The notes under the pieces were generated by a model. It was given only the letters and a program-made list of their open reading frames with translations. It ran no database searches and had not been told where the DNA came from. Position numbers and translations under genes: made by a program. A stretch of 23,792 nt of DNA, taken from assembly GCA_964431735.1 (NCBI GenBank), contig CAYSLJ010000113.1:1-23792 (forward strand). The letters are read 5' to 3'. Source of the stretch: CALARM01 sp964431735 (lineage in GTDB: Bacteria; Vulcanimicrobiota; SpSt-956; JAKJGF01). Positions 21,966 to 23,792 of this stretch are shown here, in pieces (the stretch's first letter is position 1; the number at the start of each line of letters is the position of its first letter).

Positions 21966-22067
21966 TCGTGACGCGTGACGGGTGGTTCGTAATGCGTATT
22001 TTCACCTGGTGCCGGGCGAACACAGTAGTTCGCCCCTAATCACTTTTCACTCTTCACTCTTCACTTA
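21966..22067. repeat. Stacked repeats: heptamers, REP-like hairpin, heptamers
   Basis: Three units follow one another. 21966-22000 holds TCGTGACGCGTGACGGG and TTCGTAATGCG, a shortened GTGACGC-type cassette. 22014-22035 is a hairpin, GGGCGAAC pairing with GTTCGCCC. 22039-22067 is a GTGAAGA/GTGAAAA-type heptamer run read on the minus strand. The last one provides the TGA stop (22061-22063) of the upstream gene. They fill the whole gap between that gene and panB. Confidence 0.75.
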
Positions 22068-23323
22068 TGTAAATTCTTCGCCGCTATAAATGAAAGCCCT
22101 TTTTCCGTGAGAGCTTTTGCAGTTAAATTTACAGACCTGTGTTTATCCATATAATTTTTAAGTAAATATTTCATATGGCCAGACGCTTCAATTTCTTCTT
22201 TTGTTCTGAAATATTCGAGTATATCGGAAGGATGTTCACTTATCCTTTCGTCCTCCTCTTCTCCTCCTTCATGTTTTGCAGAAATATTCGGAACCTTTGC
22301 TGCAAGATCTAAGAGTTCTTTTCTTCTGTTGTAAGGCTGTTTTACTATACTTTTCCATGTTTCCGTAATGTGGTGTTCGAAACGTACATTATTTTCCAGT
22401 CCCAGAGATTTTCGTATTTCCGAAGTCACTTCTATGGTTTTATTGTCAACGGAATTACTCCAGTTAAATCCTATGAGTGATGTTTTCCCGTCATCATCGG
22501 CAAATAGTTTTGCTCCCATAAGAGTCCACAGTGCTGCATAGGGATTGTCATTACCCATATATACGGAAATTTTAAATTCATTATGAACGCCGAGTTTATG
22601 GAGAAGATAACCTAACATGACAGTGCCGGGATTTACATTCAAAACCTGTTTTATACCATAGTTTGTATAGTAATAGAGAAATTCATCAATCCATTGGATA
22701 GCATGCTCGTTTGGCTGCCCCACACCTCCGAAATAACCGGTAATTGTTTCAGGTCCTCCGAGATGAATATTGGAACCGTCAGTACCTTTTGTATCAAGGG
22801 TTTCTACATAGCTTGCTCCTATGATTTCCATAGATGCCGCTACTGCAAGTATATCTCCGTTATCACTTTCCTGTTCCTTCATCTTTCTGACTCTTATGAA
22901 TCTTCCCGGCATTAGTTCTTTGTTTTTTATGGACTGTTTTGCCTCTTCTATTAAAAAAGGAAAATACTGCAGTGCACTTATCTCAAGAGTAACAGGATTT
23001 TTTTTATTGAATGTTACGGATTTATCATCCAGAATATTTTTTCTGTAATCTGCTACAGAGATAAAAGCTCCGCTGTCTCTCTGCTCTATAAGCCATTCTA
23101 CATCTTTAAGATAGGGAGATTTTATTTCCTTTAATCTATTAAGAAGGTTCGGAACTTTTCTTGCTTCCTCTGCTTTCCTGTTGATTTCTTCCGGCCCTCC
23201 GTATTTTTCCACTACCTTTAATAGATCGTTTATGACACTGTTATTCGGATCAAGTAAAAAATTGTTAATCTCTTTCAATCTCTCTTCAGAGATTTTCAAT
23301 TTCTCTCTGAGCTTATCAGACAT
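22061..23323 (-). CDS. Conserved-looking protein of unknown function
   Basis: A 420-residue soluble protein I do not recognise. It has a helical, charged N-terminal third (KISEERLKEINNFLLDPNNS, then a long KAEEARKVPNLLNRLKEIKS stretch), a central glycine-rich part (TLDTKGTDGSNIHLGGPETI then TGYFGGVGQPNEHAIQWIDE) that looks like the binding site of an alpha/beta fold, an NVNPGTVMLGYLLHKLGVHN segment, a DDDGKTSLIGFNWSNSVDNK segment, and an acidic GGEEEDER stretch before a helical end. No signal peptide or membrane helix. ATG 23323 follows AAGGAGG nine bases upstream; an in-frame ATG at 23356 has no such site. Its stop codon is formed by a heptamer repeat. It may be a metabolic enzyme (TIM-barrel-like is a guess). 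No link to panB beyond adjacency. Confidence 0.7.
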   Translation of the reverse strand: MSDKLREKLKISEERLKEINNFLLDPNNSVINDLLKVVEKYGGPEEINRKAEEARKVPNLLNRLKEIKSPYLKDVEWLIEQRDSGAFISVADYRKNILDDKSVTFNKKNPVTLEISALQYFPFLIEEAKQSIKNKELMPGRFIRVRKMKEQESDNGDILAVAASMEIIGASYVETLDTKGTDGSNIHLGGPETITGYFGGVGQPNEHAIQWIDEFLYYYTNYGIKQVLNVNPGTVMLGYLLHKLGVHNEFKISVYMGNDNPYAALWTLMGAKLFADDDGKTSLIGFNWSNSVDNKTIEVTSEIRKSLGLENNVRFEHHITETWKSIVKQPYNRRKELLDLAAKVPNISAKHEGGEEEDERISEHPSDILEYFRTKEEIEASGHMKYLLKNYMDKHRSVNLTAKALTEKGLSFIAAKNLHK

Positions 23324-23424
23324 AATAACGGTCCTCCTTGTTGATTTTTTTAACATCTCTGTTAATACTCTTTCATAAATTATTATATAGTTATTTTTGA
23401 CAGAAATGTAAAAAAACCTGCTTT

Positions 23425-23642
23425 ATACCAAATTGCTATCAAGTTTATCGTTATAAATCCCATGACTTTGCCTGTCTGGCGCTCCTCCCAAAAAAATCTT
23501 AAACTGGAACAGCCATATTTGTTAGAACTTACATCATGCCACTTTGCATTATATTTCATTCAAATAGACCTGTGTCGCCGTGATATTTTTTTCTCCGGAG
23601 CACCAGGCAGGCAAAGCACTAAAGTTGATAGCCAAATGGTAT
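23425..23642. mobile_element. Foldback/MITE-like element (218 bp)
   Basis: The left end ATACCAAATTGCTATCAAG and the reverse complement of the right end, ATACCATTTGGCTATCAAC, match at most positions. The inverted similarity continues inward: GCTTTGCCTGCCTGGTGCTC (reverse complement of the right arm) against ACTTTGCCTGTCTGGCGCTC (left arm). The whole can fold back on itself, with a centre of about 100 bases. It has no plausible gene; an open frame at 23462-23716 crosses both arms and is probably chance. It differs in ends and core from the 147-bp MITE family. Confidence 0.65.
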
Positions 23643-23743
23643 TATCCGGGATTGTGTTAAAAAATGACAGAAGATTAAAACCTGAAACCCGGCACCTGCT
23701 CCTCAATTTTAACTGATGCCGGATTTACCGCCGTCAGTCCTTA

Positions 23744-23760
23744 GAGCCTATCCGAAAAGT
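23744..23760. mobile_element. Possible IS terminal repeat at the window edge
   Basis: GAGCCTATCCGAAAAGT resembles the terminal inverted repeats of several IS families that begin GAGCCTATCCGAAAA (memory). Only 32 bases remain to the window end, so no transposase can be seen. The stretch 23643-23743 holds no gene; CCGGCA (23689-23694) and TGCCGG (23717-23722) form a weak stem. Confidence 0.3.
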
Positions 23761-23792
23761 CATCAAATACCTTCCGGTGTGTGAGGCTCTTC

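Noticed and set aside
23462..23716. Plus-strand 84-codon ORF
   Set aside because: It runs through both arms of the foldback element, has no ribosome-binding site, and has low-quality composition.

Overview
The window is AT-rich bacterial DNA. Ribosome-binding sites are of AGGAGG type, starts are ATG with one TTG, and promoters look like sigma-70 sites. Nothing in it fixes the phylum. AddAB-type recombination nucleases, REP/RAYT elements, many toxin-antitoxin pairs and several families of short dispersed repeats suggest a repeat-laden, little-studied lineage. There is no rRNA, tRNA or CRISPR array that I can see.

Layout. 1-110: an IS605/TnpB-type right end (omegaRNA-like hairpin). 196-1797: a minus-strand defence/TA block (AbiEii-type nucleotidyltransferase, a small partner, a 13-codon remnant, a VapC-type PIN toxin and its antitoxin). 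1897-2097: a 147-bp MITE-like element inserted at the edge of a 57-bp repeat. 2177-8685: addB-addA, a helicase-nuclease pair in which both nuclease domains carry four cysteines placed as for an Fe-S cluster. 8716-11750: a graveyard and nursery of small modules: a decayed PIN toxin, DUF2442, a truncated DUF4160 gene, a live antitoxin/RelE-ParE-like toxin pair, a decayed second DUF4160/DUF2442 copy, a frameshifted macro-domain gene, a RAYT transposase carrying a REP hairpin in its reading frame, three more REP hairpins and an orphan ORF fragment. 11801-13564: three copies of a 13-bp operator-like word, a WYL-domain regulator and an RHH/Fic-Doc TA pair. 13790-17566: a large Dna2-like fusion of a Cas4/RecB-type Fe-S nuclease and an SF1 helicase. 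17775-20794: a flotillin-like SPFH protein divergent from a Met/Gly-rich protein with a C-terminal Cys/His amidase-like domain, with two MITE copies between them. 20824-20997: a second omegaRNA-like relic. 21085-23323: panB and a conserved-looking protein of unknown function. 23425-23642: a long foldback element, then a possible IS end.

The most distinctive thread is a repeat system. Tandem heptamers of the form GTRANNN, with three variable bases, are arranged as two facing arms around a short GGG...CCC loop. They occur alone and as the core of a MITE with about 22-bp terminal inverted repeats. The three MITE copies share ends, but their cores use different heptamer words. Heptamer arrays also supply the stop codons of addB, addA and the unknown gene at 22061-23323.

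Functional links. AddB and AddA should form one DNA-end-processing enzyme; the Dna2-like protein is a second, independent helicase-nuclease. The four recognisable TA or TA-like loci, the AbiEii gene and the WYL regulator give the stretch a defence-island look. SPFH plus the amidase-like protein may be a membrane or envelope module, but this rests only on adjacency.
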